A stretch of DNA of 64,000 bases from Clostridiales bacterium. GTDB taxonomy: Bacteria; Bacillota; Clostridia; Lachnospirales; Lachnospiraceae. The translations under genes were made by a program, and so were the position numbers. The stretch is from positions 62,001-126,000 of the forward strand of contig JAMPHY010000010.1 in NCBI GenBank assembly GCA_023663185.1. Direction: 5' to 3'. This document shows positions 7,629 through 15,576 of this stretch, piece by piece. The stretch's first letter is position 1. Every line of letters starts with the position of its first letter. The notes beneath the pieces are model-generated. The model searched no databases. It saw only the letters and a list, made by a program, of their open reading frames with translations, and was not told the origin of the DNA.

Positions 7629-8039
7629 ATGCGTAAAAACACTTATGAAATGATTCCCATTAATAAACCGATTGAAAATGACAAGCTATTGGAAAATGTA
7701 GTAATTTATTTATATTCACGCCTTAAAGAATGTCAAATAGAGACAAATGTTGAAGGCAATACCTATACAATTTTAGCCTCACCTAAACTAAGGTTTAGTA
7801 AAAAAACAAGTAAAACGGTATATCTTACACTTCAAATGATAATACATAAAGATTCTTGCAGCGTACATTTTTCAACCTCGAAAGTAAAGCCTAATATGAA
7901 TTTCGCGATTGCGGTATGTATGGCTCCGATTTCATTGCCTGTATCAGGAGTTATGCTGGGTTCAGGACTTTTGCGTTTATGGAACCACAAAATTTTTCAG
8001 GATGACGTTATAAAATATATACGCACTTATGTAAGCTAA
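7629..8039 (+). CDS. Small protein of unknown function with a hydrophobic C-terminal segment
   Basis: The 136-aa protein is not a family I recognise. It has an N-terminal helix, a beta-rich centre (YTILASPKLRFS ... TVYLTLQMII ... CSVHFSTSKV) and a hydrophobic stretch at about 94-118 (FAIAVCMAPISLPVSGVM), followed by a short polar tail. It begins 3 nt after the zinc-ribbon gene stop, so translation is probably coupled and the protein belongs to the same system. Weak membrane association is plausible. Confidence 0.6.
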   Translation: MRKNTYEMIPINKPIENDKLLENVVIYLYSRLKECQIETNVEGNTYTILASPKLRFSKKTSKTVYLTLQMIIHKDSCSVHFSTSKVKPNMNFAIAVCMAPISLPVSGVMLGSGLLRLWNHKIFQDDVIKYIRTYVS

Positions 8040-8089
8040 AATTGGCACTGAATAAATTTAGAAATAACTAGGAAAGAGAGGAAAAATAA

Positions 8090-8467
8090 ATGTACTGTGG
8101 AAACTGTGGTGAACTACTCAATGATAATGCAACAATATGCACAAAATGCGGTTGTATGATAAAGCCAAAAGCAAAAGTTTTGGATTTGTCAAGCTTATCG
8201 CCTTATTATCAACAGGAGTTTCAGAAAATATATGATTCAGGAGAAACATATAAAGGCAAGTTTAATATATGTGCATTTCTTTTTAGTCCAATATGGGCAT
8301 TGGCAAAAGGCTGTTACTTATCTGCCATTGCGAATTTTGCTATAAATTTTGTAGGAGTTTCGCTTACATTCGGGATAGCAGCCATAGCTTGGGACATCTT
8401 CTATGGTTTCAAGGGTACATATGTATATTATTGCTCATATACAAAGGACGAAAAGCGCGTTATATAG
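8090..8467 (+). CDS. Zinc-ribbon membrane protein (DUF2628-like)
   Basis: The 125-aa protein opens with a zinc ribbon (CGNCG at 3-7, CTKCG at 17-21). After a linker and amphipathic helix come two or three hydrophobic segments (about 65-112), with the FNICAFLFSPIWALAKG signature of DUF2628-type membrane proteins. It is the last gene of the dynamin-like operon (50-nt gap, RBS AAAGAGAGG). Together with the preceding zinc-ribbon protein, the operon contributes two zinc ribbons on opposite types of scaffold, one soluble and one membrane-bound. The function is unknown. Confidence 0.7.
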   Translation: MYCGNCGELLNDNATICTKCGCMIKPKAKVLDLSSLSPYYQQEFQKIYDSGETYKGKFNICAFLFSPIWALAKGCYLSAIANFAINFVGVSLTFGIAAIAWDIFYGFKGTYVYYCSYTKDEKRVI

Positions 8468-8479
8468 ATAATAGGCAGC

Positions 8480-8515
8480 GGCGGACATAAGAATCGTAAA
8501 TAACTTACGTCCGCC
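8480..8515 (+). terminator. Stem-loop after the dynamin-like operon
   Basis: GGCGGACATAAG (8480-8491) pairs with CTTACGTCCGCC (8504-8515), a 12-bp stem with one wobble, 13 nt past the last stop. No T-run follows on either strand, so it may be an RNA-stabilising hairpin or a weak terminator. Confidence 0.4.
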
Positions 8516-8597
8516 TCTGAAAAGCATATTTTACCATCTTTGTCTCATTATGCCCGATGTTTATTACAACCTCTTTTTCATTCTTGCCGTTTCCCAT
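8505..8597 (-). pseudogene. Remnant of a second Phd-like antitoxin
   Basis: A 30-codon frame starting at 8597 encodes MGNGKNEKEVVIN. Its first 29 nt match the antitoxin region 3157-3129 (VENGKNEKEARL) at about 24 positions, and then similarity stops. No ribosome site precedes it. It abuts the right copy of the 17-bp direct repeat. It is best read as debris from a duplicated toxin-antitoxin locus. Confidence 0.4.
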
Positions 8598-8613
8598 GGA
8601 AATATGCTATGTT
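8597..8613. repeat. 17-bp direct repeat, right copy
   Basis: This is an exact copy of 3460-3476 in the same orientation, 5.1 kb away. It lies between the antitoxin remnant and the 3' end of the following minus-strand gene. Confidence 0.7.
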
Positions 8614-8618
8614 AGTTA

Positions 8619-9566
8619 TTATTGTTCAAATACTTGCAACAGCTTATCCTTTTTAATCCACACGCATCGCCCGCTGCGGATTATACTGCCGTAATCTTCC
8701 TGCCACGGTTCAATATAAATAAAAGTTTTCTTTCCCGTTTCCAATTCCTCTACATACCAACCGGTTCCGACACTCTCCCACCGCTCATACATCTGATTCC
8801 ATTTATCCATCTTATCGAGAGTCTCTTTGCTTGCCCAATCATGACATAAATCAAACAGAACTTCATTTCCTGTACAGTATGCCAGATACTTACCATCAGG
8901 TGAAAAAGTCGTGCCGTACATAAATTCTCCCAGTTTCTTTAATTCACCGTCAGGATAACTCATCAGATATGTAGTGTCTCCACTGGAAAACACAAGCCAG
9001 CCAATCTCTTCATTTCCTTTTATCTGTGATACCTCAATCGGCCAGTCAGTGTCTATGCAAGCCGCCATTTCTATATGATGTAGCTCTTCTCCAGTATCCA
9101 CGCTGTATATTCCGATACTCTTATTATCCGGCGCGGCAACTGCTAACAAGTTTCCATACTCATCAATTGCGCTTGCAATCTGCGCCCATGCCTCCCAGAA
9201 GGCATCCGCTCTCCATCCGCGCGCTTCCCGGATAATCTTTTCCCACTTCTCTATTTTTTCTTCTTCCATTTGTTCATATATCTCGCTGTCTTCTTTTCTT
9301 TGCATTGCAAAAAGAGCGATGTCATCTCCCTCATATCCCTTTTTCTGTTCCAGCTCCGTACCCTGATAATATATTCTGTCTGTATATATTACGTTCATGT
9401 AATTATTTTGTCTGGAAATAACCCATTCCAAATCAGGCGAAATATACCGTTTCTCCTTCCTGAGTCGTCCTGACAAAATCACCGTAAATGCCATAGCGGT
9501 AATAATCCAGAGTAACCCCATAATCCAGATGTGTCTCCAGAAGCATGCAGTAATCCATCTTTGCAA
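8619..9566 (-). CDS. C-terminal part of a frameshifted secreted beta-propeller-like protein
   Basis: The open frame could code for 315 aa, but the first ~47 residues read as an out-of-frame shadow of the upstream fragment (9433-9702). Meaningful sequence starts near SPDLEWVISRQ. The remainder has Trp/Gly strands and a TFSPDGKYLAY motif typical of PD40/WD40-like repeats, with no catalytic signature. Joining the fragments needs a single +1 shift near 9433-9440, giving one exported protein of about 355 aa. ATG 9566 has no good ribosome site. It may be a pseudogene, a sequencing error or, less likely, recoded. Confidence 0.5.
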   Translation of the reverse strand: MQRWITACFWRHIWIMGLLWIITAMAFTVILSGRLRKEKRYISPDLEWVISRQNNYMNVIYTDRIYYQGTELEQKKGYEGDDIALFAMQRKEDSEIYEQMEEEKIEKWEKIIREARGWRADAFWEAWAQIASAIDEYGNLLAVAAPDNKSIGIYSVDTGEELHHIEMAACIDTDWPIEVSQIKGNEEIGWLVFSSGDTTYLMSYPDGELKKLGEFMYGTTFSPDGKYLAYCTGNEVLFDLCHDWASKETLDKMDKWNQMYERWESVGTGWYVEELETGKKTFIYIEPWQEDYGSIIRSGRCVWIKKDKLLQVFEQ

Positions 9567-9702
9567 ATCCGTTAAATAAGGGGGTGGTATTTTCTTCTAT
9601 TTGTTCTCCCTCACTTGCTTCCACCTGAATAACAGATAATATTACCGCCAATGCTATCCATATGATTCCTTTATTCATACAAAACAGCCTTCTCAATTTC
9701 AT
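9433..9702 (-). CDS. N-terminal part of the frameshifted secreted protein (signal peptide)
   Basis: The 89-codon frame has a strong ribosome site (GAGGAG) and a clear signal peptide (basic start, IIWIALAVILSVIQVEA, cleavage near residue 30). It then runs to a TGA at GCC-TGA, where the +1 frame continues as DLEWVISRQ of the next fragment. On its own it is too short to form a domain. A leader with a promoter (9852-9880) and an intrinsic terminator (9778-9814) lies upstream. Confidence 0.5.
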   Translation of the reverse strand: MKLRRLFCMNKGIIWIALAVILSVIQVEASEGEQIEENTTPLFNGFAKMDYCMLLETHLDYGVTLDYYRYGIYGDFVRTTQEGETVYFA

Positions 9703-9777
9703 CGCAAATCTCCTCTACTCTCATGTCGTCTATATATAAATATCATTTTAAATATTTGCTGCTTTTACTTTCTGCTT

Positions 9778-9814
9778 TAAAAAAAACCGGGAGAACAGAC
9801 TAATTCTCTCGGTT
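9778..9814 (-). terminator. Intrinsic terminator in the leader of the 9702 gene
   Basis: On the minus strand an 11-bp stem (9814-9804 with 9795-9785, one wobble) is followed by eight T. No minus-strand gene lies between it and the plus-strand ABC gene, so it sits in a leader rather than after a gene. Confidence 0.65.
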
Positions 9815-9851
9815 GCCTTATACAGTAATTTATGGGTACACTTCATTATGT

Positions 9852-9880
9852 AGTTTAGCATAAAAAAAATAAAAAGTCTA
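9852..9880 (-). promoter_or_regulatory. Possible promoter of the attenuated leader
   Basis: On the minus strand TAGACT (9880-9875), 17 nt, then TAAACT (9857-9852) preceded by TGC (extended -10). Transcription would start about 30 nt before the intrinsic terminator. Confidence 0.4.
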
Positions 9881-9967
9881 CTCTTTTCCCTTTTTTTCTG
9901 TTAATTTATTATTACAGCTTATCACTGTTAAAAAACGGTTTATATTGTAAGAGAGGGGGAAGTTATT

Positions 9968-10792
9968 TTGATAGAATTTAAAGATGTCTGCAAAAGCTAT
10001 CGGGTGGCGAAGCGCGGTTCAGGACTTGGCGATACGGTAAAGTCCCTTTTTAAAAGGGAATATAGCACAATTAATGCCATTAACCATTTAAGTTTTACTG
10101 TAGACGACGACGAAATGGTAGGCTATATCGGTCCGAACGGAGCAGGTAAAAGTTCCACGATAAAGATTTTAAGCGGAATATTGACTCCGGACAGCGGAAC
10201 ATGTCTGGTAAACGGTCAGATACCGTGGAAAGACAGAAAAGAATATGTACGGCAGATAGGCGTTGTTTTCGGGCAGCGTTCGCAATTATGGTGGGACATT
10301 CCCGTTATTGATTCATTTGAACTATTGCAGGCAATTTATTCCATTCCTGCGCCGAGATATCGCAATCAATTAGATGAACTTACCCAGCTTTTACATCTAG
10401 AAGATATATTAAAAACGCCGACCAGACAGTTATCACTCGGTCAGCGTATGCGCTGCGAAATTGCCGCGTCACTACTGCATGAGCCGAAACTGCTTTTTCT
10501 GGACGAGCCGACCATTGGGCTTGACGCAGTATCCAAAATCGCAGTCCGAAGCTTTATAAAGAAGCTGAACGAAGAACATAAAACCACGGTAATCCTGACG
10601 ACACATGATATGCAAGATATTAAAGCCATTACTAAGCGCATAATTTTGATTGGCAGAGGTCAGAAGCTTATGGACGGCACGCTGGAAGATATATACCTTG
10701 AGTCCGATGCTACGGGTATAGAAAATGAAAATTACGAAATGGACATTGACCAGATTATTGCCAAACTTTACGCCAAACTAAACATCATGTAG
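9968..10792 (+). CDS. ABC-2 type exporter, ATP-binding subunit
   Basis: The 274-aa protein is a single nucleotide-binding domain: Walker A GPNGAGKSS (about 58-66), signature LSLGQRMR, Walker B LLFLDEPTIGLD and H-loop TTHD. The N-terminal insertion before the first strand (GSGLGDTVKSLFKREYST) and the Q-loop FGQRSQLWWD are typical of exporters paired with PF06182-type permeases. The start is TTG at 9968 with GAGGGGGA upstream. It is first of a three-gene operon encoding a complete exporter (one ATPase, two different permeases). The substrate is unknown; drugs, lipids and polysaccharides are all possible. Confidence 0.85.
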   Translation: MIEFKDVCKSYRVAKRGSGLGDTVKSLFKREYSTINAINHLSFTVDDDEMVGYIGPNGAGKSSTIKILSGILTPDSGTCLVNGQIPWKDRKEYVRQIGVVFGQRSQLWWDIPVIDSFELLQAIYSIPAPRYRNQLDELTQLLHLEDILKTPTRQLSLGQRMRCEIAASLLHEPKLLFLDEPTIGLDAVSKIAVRSFIKKLNEEHKTTVILTTHDMQDIKAITKRIILIGRGQKLMDGTLEDIYLESDATGIENENYEMDIDQIIAKLYAKLNIM

Positions 10793-10801
10793 GAGGATAT
10801 C

Positions 10802-11605
10802 ATGAAAAAATACTACTATTTTTTTAAGCTAAGATTCTCCACTGGTATACAATATCGTATGGCGTCTGTCACCGCTTTGACGACGCAGCTTATCTGGGGA
10901 TTGATGGAGTGTCTGGCTTACAAAGCGATTGCAGAAGCTTCCTACGGCAATATGCCGATGGACTATTCTTCCATTGTTACATATATCTGGCTCAAAGAGG
11001 CTATGCTGGTGCTTTTTAATACATGGGCGTCGGACAATGAACTTTTTAACCTGATAATAAACGGAGATATTGCATATGAATTATGCCGTCCGCTATCGCT
11101 ATATTCCATGTGGTTTTCAAGAATAAGCGGCGCCAGAATATCGGAAGCGCTTATGCGTTGTATCCCTGTATTATTATGTGCATTCCTGATGCCTAAAGCC
11201 TATAGAATGACTCTCCCGGTCAATAGTGCTTCGTTTGTGTTGTTCCTTCTAACTTTGTTTTTAGGGCTTGGAATCACAGTCGCATTTTGTATGCTCGTCT
11301 ATATACTGTGCTTTTTTACGATTTCGCCGCAGGGTTTAAGAATGGTAATGACGGGAGCAGTTGACTTTTTATCGGGAAACATTATTCCACTGCCGTTTTT
11401 CCCGCAAAAATATTTGTTCCTATTGGAGCTTACTCCATTCGCCTATATGCAGAACGTTCCGTTTAGAATCTACAGCGGAGCGCTTTCAGGTGCGGAAATG
11501 TATATGTGTATATTAAAACAGATTTTCTGGCTGTCGGCATTAACGTTTCTTGGCATTATCATATGGAAGCAGGCTGAAAAAAGGGTTGTAATACAAGGCG
11601 GTTGA
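10802..11605 (+). CDS. ABC-2 family permease, subunit 1
   Basis: The 267-aa integral membrane protein has about six TM helices and no extracytoplasmic domain, consistent with the ABC-2 / PF06182 (DUF990) permease family. It begins 9 nt after the ATPase stop behind AGGAGG. The pattern LIWGLMECLAYKAI ... LINGDIAYELCRPLSLY, with a conserved polar coupling loop after TM2, also appears in the next gene (RKGEFDRMMLRPCSLI). The two are therefore paralogous halves of one heterodimeric channel. Confidence 0.8.
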   Translation: MKKYYYFFKLRFSTGIQYRMASVTALTTQLIWGLMECLAYKAIAEASYGNMPMDYSSIVTYIWLKEAMLVLFNTWASDNELFNLIINGDIAYELCRPLSLYSMWFSRISGARISEALMRCIPVLLCAFLMPKAYRMTLPVNSASFVLFLLTLFLGLGITVAFCMLVYILCFFTISPQGLRMVMTGAVDFLSGNIIPLPFFPQKYLFLLELTPFAYMQNVPFRIYSGALSGAEMYMCILKQIFWLSALTFLGIIIWKQAEKRVVIQGG

Positions 11606-11642
11606 GCAAAAACTTCAAGTTAGACGGAAATGGAGAGTTATT

Positions 11643-12437
11643 ATGAAAATTATGGAAAATTTGAAATTATACCTTAAATACGCCTCTGTCTGCACGCAGA
11701 GCGTAATGCAATACAAGCTGTCATTTTTATTAATGGTTATTGCGCGTTTTATTATATCGTTTTGTGAACTCATCGCAATTAAATTCTTATTCGCGGGATT
11801 TAGTCAGCTAAAAGGCTACACCTACGGCGATGTTTTGCTGTGTTTTTCCCTTATCCAGATGTCTTTCACCTTTTCCGAACTGTTTGGCAATGGATTCAAG
11901 GTATTTTCATTCATTGTGCGAAAAGGTGAATTTGACCGCATGATGTTAAGACCATGCAGTTTAATTCTTCAAGTTATAGGAAGCCGATTTGAAGTAGGAA
12001 GAACCGGACCGCTGCTGACTGCGGTTGTGACACTGTTTCTGGGTATCAAATACAGCAATATAGAATTGAATATGGTGACAATTTTGACAATGGCTTCCAT
12101 GATTATCGGCGGTACTTTACTATTTATAGGTCTGTTCATGCTGGGGGCAAGTTTTTGTTTCTTTTCCATCGAAGATACTTCATTGATTAACGTGCTTACT
12201 TATGGGGCGAAAACCCACGGCAAATATCCGCTGGATATCTACGGAACGGGAATAATGCGGTTCTGCACTTACATTATTCCGTATACGTTCATTCAGTACT
12301 ACCCTTTGCAATTTCTATTGGGGAAAACGGCTGATTGGCGTCTTGCCTTTTATCCGTTTGGAATTGTTGTGTTTCTGCTTATATGCTATTTTATATGGCG
12401 GTTCGGGGTAAGGCATTATAAGTCCTGCGGCTCGTAA
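11643..12437 (+). CDS. ABC-2 family permease, subunit 2
   Basis: The 264-aa permease has about six TM helices and is paralogous to the preceding gene. The coupling loop FIVRKGEFDRMMLRPCSL matches the position of the one in subunit 1. RBS GGAGAG; 37-nt gap to the upstream gene. With the ATPase and subunit 1 it completes an exporter. It converges on pyrD, and the short intergenic region carries only the pyr operon terminator. Confidence 0.8.
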   Translation: MKIMENLKLYLKYASVCTQSVMQYKLSFLLMVIARFIISFCELIAIKFLFAGFSQLKGYTYGDVLLCFSLIQMSFTFSELFGNGFKVFSFIVRKGEFDRMMLRPCSLILQVIGSRFEVGRTGPLLTAVVTLFLGIKYSNIELNMVTILTMASMIIGGTLLFIGLFMLGASFCFFSIEDTSLINVLTYGAKTHGKYPLDIYGTGIMRFCTYIIPYTFIQYYPLQFLLGKTADWRLAFYPFGIVVFLLICYFIWRFGVRHYKSCGS

Positions 12438-12478
12438 TAATATCAATAACAACTCAGTCCACCGGCAGAATAAAATGA

Positions 12479-12496
12479 GGCGGTCACTCTACCGCC
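12479..12496 (-). terminator. Terminator of the pyrimidine operon overlapping the pyrD stop
   Basis: GGCGGT (12479-12484) pairs with ACCGCC (12491-12496). The stem contains the pyrD stop codon and is followed on the minus strand by TCATTTTATT. It is a short stem, so strength is uncertain. Confidence 0.5.
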
Positions 12497-13386
12497 CCTA
12501 TAAGTTCGTTAATATCTTCTATTCTATTGCAACGCATATACTCTTCAATGCCCTCGATAACTTCTATCGTTGTATACGGATTGACGAAGTTCATCGCTCC
12601 GACTGCCACCGCAGACGCGCCTGCGAGGATAAACTCAATGGCGTCTTCCGCCGTACCAATACCGCCCATGCCTATAATGGGAATTTTAACCGCGTGCGCC
12701 GCCTGATATACCATTCTGACCGCTATCGGTTTTATCGCCGGTCCCGACATGCCGCCGGTTTTGTTGGCAAGCACGAACTTTCTCTTATGAATATCTATTT
12801 TCATACCCGTTATGGTATTTATCAGCGAAAGCGCGTCCGCGCCTGCTGCCTCTGCCGCCTTAGCCATCTCCGCAATATCGGTTACATTGGGACTGAGCTT
12901 CATAATTATCGGCTGTTTTGCATATCTTTTTATCTGCGCTGTAATGTCATACAGGCAGTCCGCCTTTTGTCCAAACGCTATGGCGCCTTCCTTTACATTC
13001 GGACAGGATACATTTATTTCCAATAAGTCCACGGGTTCGTCCGAAAGTCGTTCCACTACTTCAATATAGTCTTCTACCGTCTTGCCGCACACGTTCACTA
13101 TCACGCGGGTATCGTAATTTTTCAGAAAAGGAATATCCCTTTCCACAAATACATCTATACCGGGGTTTTGCAGACCGATAGCGTTCAACATTCCCCCGTA
13201 TACCTCCGCCACGCGCGGCGTGGGATTGCCCTGCCACGGCACATTGGCGACGCCTTTGGTAACTACCGCTCCCAGCCTGTTTAAATCCACAAAATCACTG
13301 TATTCCATACCGGAGCCGAATGTGCCTGACGCCGTCATAACCGGATTTTTAAGCGTAACTCCTGCAATCTCAACCTTAGTATTCAT
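12484..13386 (-). CDS. pyrD: Dihydroorotate dehydrogenase B, catalytic subunit
   Basis: The 300-aa FMN TIM-barrel enzyme oxidises dihydroorotate to orotate in pyrimidine synthesis. Visible signatures are NPVMTASGTFGSG, the active-site segment NVSCPNVKEG with the class 1 catalytic Cys, MKLSPNVTDI, and the FMN-phosphate loop IIGMGGIGTAEDA with AVGAMNF. Length matches class 1B enzymes, which use NAD+ through PyrK. It overlaps the upstream pyrK by TGATG (translational coupling) and is the last gene of pyrC-pyrK-pyrD. Confidence 0.95.
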   Translation of the reverse strand: MNTKVEIAGVTLKNPVMTASGTFGSGMEYSDFVDLNRLGAVVTKGVANVPWQGNPTPRVAEVYGGMLNAIGLQNPGIDVFVERDIPFLKNYDTRVIVNVCGKTVEDYIEVVERLSDEPVDLLEINVSCPNVKEGAIAFGQKADCLYDITAQIKRYAKQPIIMKLSPNVTDIAEMAKAAEAAGADALSLINTITGMKIDIHKRKFVLANKTGGMSGPAIKPIAVRMVYQAAHAVKIPIIGMGGIGTAEDAIEFILAGASAVAVGAMNFVNPYTTIEVIEGIEEYMRCNRIEDINELIGAVE

Positions 13387-14162
13387 CAGATATCCACCTC
13401 TTTTGCTTCAAATACCGGACCGTCCGTACATATCCGCGCATTGTGTACATATGAATGATTATCCACTTCCTTCGTTGTGCACACGCAGCCCAGACACGCT
13501 CCGACGCCGCACGCCATTCTTTCTTCCAGAGAAATATATGCCTCAACCTGCTTCTCTTCTGCATATTTCTTAATTGCGCGCAACATCGGCATAGGACCGC
13601 ACGCCATTATTAAATCAGCCTTAAGCTCGTGCTCTTTTATCGCGTCCATTACATTCCCGCAGCTTCCTACGCTGCCGTCTTCCGTAGCGATATATATCTC
13701 TCCGTAACGACTTAAATCGTCTCGCAAAAATAAATCGTTGTTACGGTATCCAAGTATAATCTTTTTATCGGCATTAAGTTCTTTGGCAAGCTGTAACATC
13801 GGCGGAATCCCAATACCGCCGCCCATTAAGAATACTTTCTTTCCTACCGCTTTTTCAAGCGGAAAGCCGTTGCCTAAAATTCCCAGAATATCTACCGTAT
13901 CACCTGTCTGATAAGATGAAAATTCTCTTGTTCCTGCTCCTGCGATACGATATACAAGCCGCAGCCTTCCGTTATCCTTATCCGTCTCGCATATGCTTAT
14001 TGGTCTAGGTAGAAGCGTCGCCGCGTTCTTCGGATATACCGCGACAAATTGACCTGCATGTGCGTACTGCGCAAGTTCCGTCTCTAACCATAAATCATAA
14101 ATGCTATTTGCTATTTCTTTTTGTGACACTACTGTCGCTTTTGTTTTCTTCTTCTGTGCCAT
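13386..14162 (-). CDS. pyrK: Dihydroorotate dehydrogenase B, electron-transfer subunit
   Basis: The 258-aa ferredoxin-reductase-type subunit passes electrons from PyrD FMN to NAD+ through FAD and a [2Fe-2S] cluster. FAD-binding motif RPISICE, the NAD-binding GGGIGIPPMLQLAKEL, and the C-terminal cluster ligands CGVGACLGCVC plus a later Cys (NARICTDG) are all present. The start ATG at 14162 overlaps the pyrC stop by one base (TAATG). Partner of the adjacent pyrD product in a membrane-independent heterotetramer. Confidence 0.94.
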   Translation of the reverse strand: MAQKKKTKATVVSQKEIANSIYDLWLETELAQYAHAGQFVAVYPKNAATLLPRPISICETDKDNGRLRLVYRIAGAGTREFSSYQTGDTVDILGILGNGFPLEKAVGKKVFLMGGGIGIPPMLQLAKELNADKKIILGYRNNDLFLRDDLSRYGEIYIATEDGSVGSCGNVMDAIKEHELKADLIMACGPMPMLRAIKKYAEEKQVEAYISLEERMACGVGACLGCVCTTKEVDNHSYVHNARICTDGPVFEAKEVDI

Positions 14163-15475
14163 TATTCTTCCTTTCTACTGTATACAATTTTTCCGCCGCA
14201 TATAGTGTACTCTATTACGCCGGGCAGCCATTCATCTATAAAAGGCGAATTACACGACTTAGAGGCAAACCCTTCCCGCGTCACCTGCCACTTTGCGTTC
14301 ATGTCAAAAATAACCAAATCCGCGGCTTTACCTTCGGTTATACCGCCTGCTTCCAAATGATAAAATTCTGCAGGCGCGGCGCTCATTTTTCTAATCAGCT
14401 CCATCATGGAAAGATGTTTCGGCTCTACAAGCTCCCTTATACCTAGTGACAACGCCGTTTCCAAGCCAATAATACCGCTCGGTGCTTCCGTAATGGCTCT
14501 GCTTTTTTCCTCCGCGCTATGCGGCGCATGGTCAGTTGCTATCATATCAATAGTGCCGTCTTTTAAGCCTTCTATTATCGCCTGTCTATCCGCCTCTTCC
14601 CTCAGCGGCGGGTTCATTTTCGCCATAGCCCCGTGCTCTATAACCGCGTCCTGTGTCAGTGTGAAATGGTGCGGAGCTGCTTCTGCAAAAATATGTCTGC
14701 TTCTTTTCTTTATCTGCCTTATAAGTTCTACCGCTTCTTTAGTACTGATATGTTGAATGGATAAATCTGCGCCTTCTTCATCAGCTATCTCAATATCGCG
14801 CTTCACCATATCTATTTCAGCCTGCCTGTCTGAACCGCCTATCCCTAAGTATTCAGACGCCTTTCCCGCATTAATTCCATTATTTACGATATATTTAGGA
14901 TTTTCTTCATGAAGGCTGACAGGTTTCTTAAGCCTTGCCGCCTCACGCAGAGCCTTACGCAGCACATCTTCGTTTAAAATAGGAACGCCGTCATCGGTAA
15001 ATCCAACTGCTCCGGCGGCGCTTAAAGCCTCCATGTCAACTAATTCCTGCCCCTTCATTCCACGGCTCACATTAGCGCAGGTGTATATATGGATTCCTGT
15101 TTTTTTCCCTTTCTCAATGACATAGTTAAGGGTTTCTTCATTATCCACGGGAGGTTTCGTATTCGCCATCAGGACTACCGTTGTAAATCCGCCTTTTGCC
15201 GCTGACATAGCGCCGCTTTCGATATCCTCTTTATAGGTAAAACCGGGGTCTCTGAAATGCACATGTACGTCTACAAGCCCCGGTGCAATTATTTTACCTG
15301 CGGCGTCAATATACTCAGTCTGCTCCTCATTGCTCAATCCATTATTTAGTCCGCCCACAGATATTTTGCCCTGCCCTGCGATTGACTCTATTTTACCGTC
15401 TTTTATAAGTATATCCCGATATCCTTCCAAACCTGATTTTGCGTCTATTACATATCCGTTCTTAATACAGAGCAT
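14162..15475 (-). CDS. pyrC: Dihydroorotase
   Basis: The amidohydrolase (437 aa from ATG 15475) catalyses reversible cyclisation of carbamoyl-aspartate to dihydroorotate. The metal site DVHVHFRDPG, the HEENP segment, QHISTKEAV, AAPHHFTLT and ATDHAPHSAEEK match class I zinc dihydroorotases. An in-frame TTG at 15490 exists, but ATG 15475 has GAGGG 8 nt upstream and aligns with the usual family start. First gene of the pyr operon, with its own promoter inside the end of the upstream lipoprotein gene. No PyrR-type attenuator was seen in the 66-nt leader. Confidence 0.94.
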   Translation of the reverse strand: MLCIKNGYVIDAKSGLEGYRDILIKDGKIESIAGQGKISVGGLNNGLSNEEQTEYIDAAGKIIAPGLVDVHVHFRDPGFTYKEDIESGAMSAAKGGFTTVVLMANTKPPVDNEETLNYVIEKGKKTGIHIYTCANVSRGMKGQELVDMEALSAAGAVGFTDDGVPILNEDVLRKALREAARLKKPVSLHEENPKYIVNNGINAGKASEYLGIGGSDRQAEIDMVKRDIEIADEEGADLSIQHISTKEAVELIRQIKKRSRHIFAEAAPHHFTLTQDAVIEHGAMAKMNPPLREEADRQAIIEGLKDGTIDMIATDHAPHSAEEKSRAITEAPSGIIGLETALSLGIRELVEPKHLSMMELIRKMSAAPAEFYHLEAGGITEGKAADLVIFDMNAKWQVTREGFASKSCNSPFIDEWLPGVIEYTICGGKIVYSRKEE

Positions 15476-15547
15476 ATCATTTTCCCTCAATCATCGTATC
15501 TTTACCGCTAACTTCACACCACTTTTTCTTTTGCGGCTATTTTTTAC

Positions 15548-15576
15548 ATTGTACCACACCTTTATTCATTCTTCAA
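15548..15576 (-). promoter_or_regulatory. Sigma-A promoter of the pyrC-pyrK-pyrD operon
   Basis: On the minus strand TTGAAG (15576-15571), 17 nt, then TGG-TACAAT (-10 at 15553-15548, extended TG). The -35 overlaps the 3' end of the upstream lipoprotein gene. Confidence 0.65.

Noticed and set aside
3460-8613. Prophage or integrative element
   Set aside because: No integrase, portal, terminase, relaxase or tail gene is present; only the direct repeat suggests mobility.
9420-9450. Programmed +1 frameshift at GCC-TGA, like release factor 2
   Set aside because: No CUU-type slippery codon or upstream ribosome-like spacer was seen; a simple mutation explains the split gene better.
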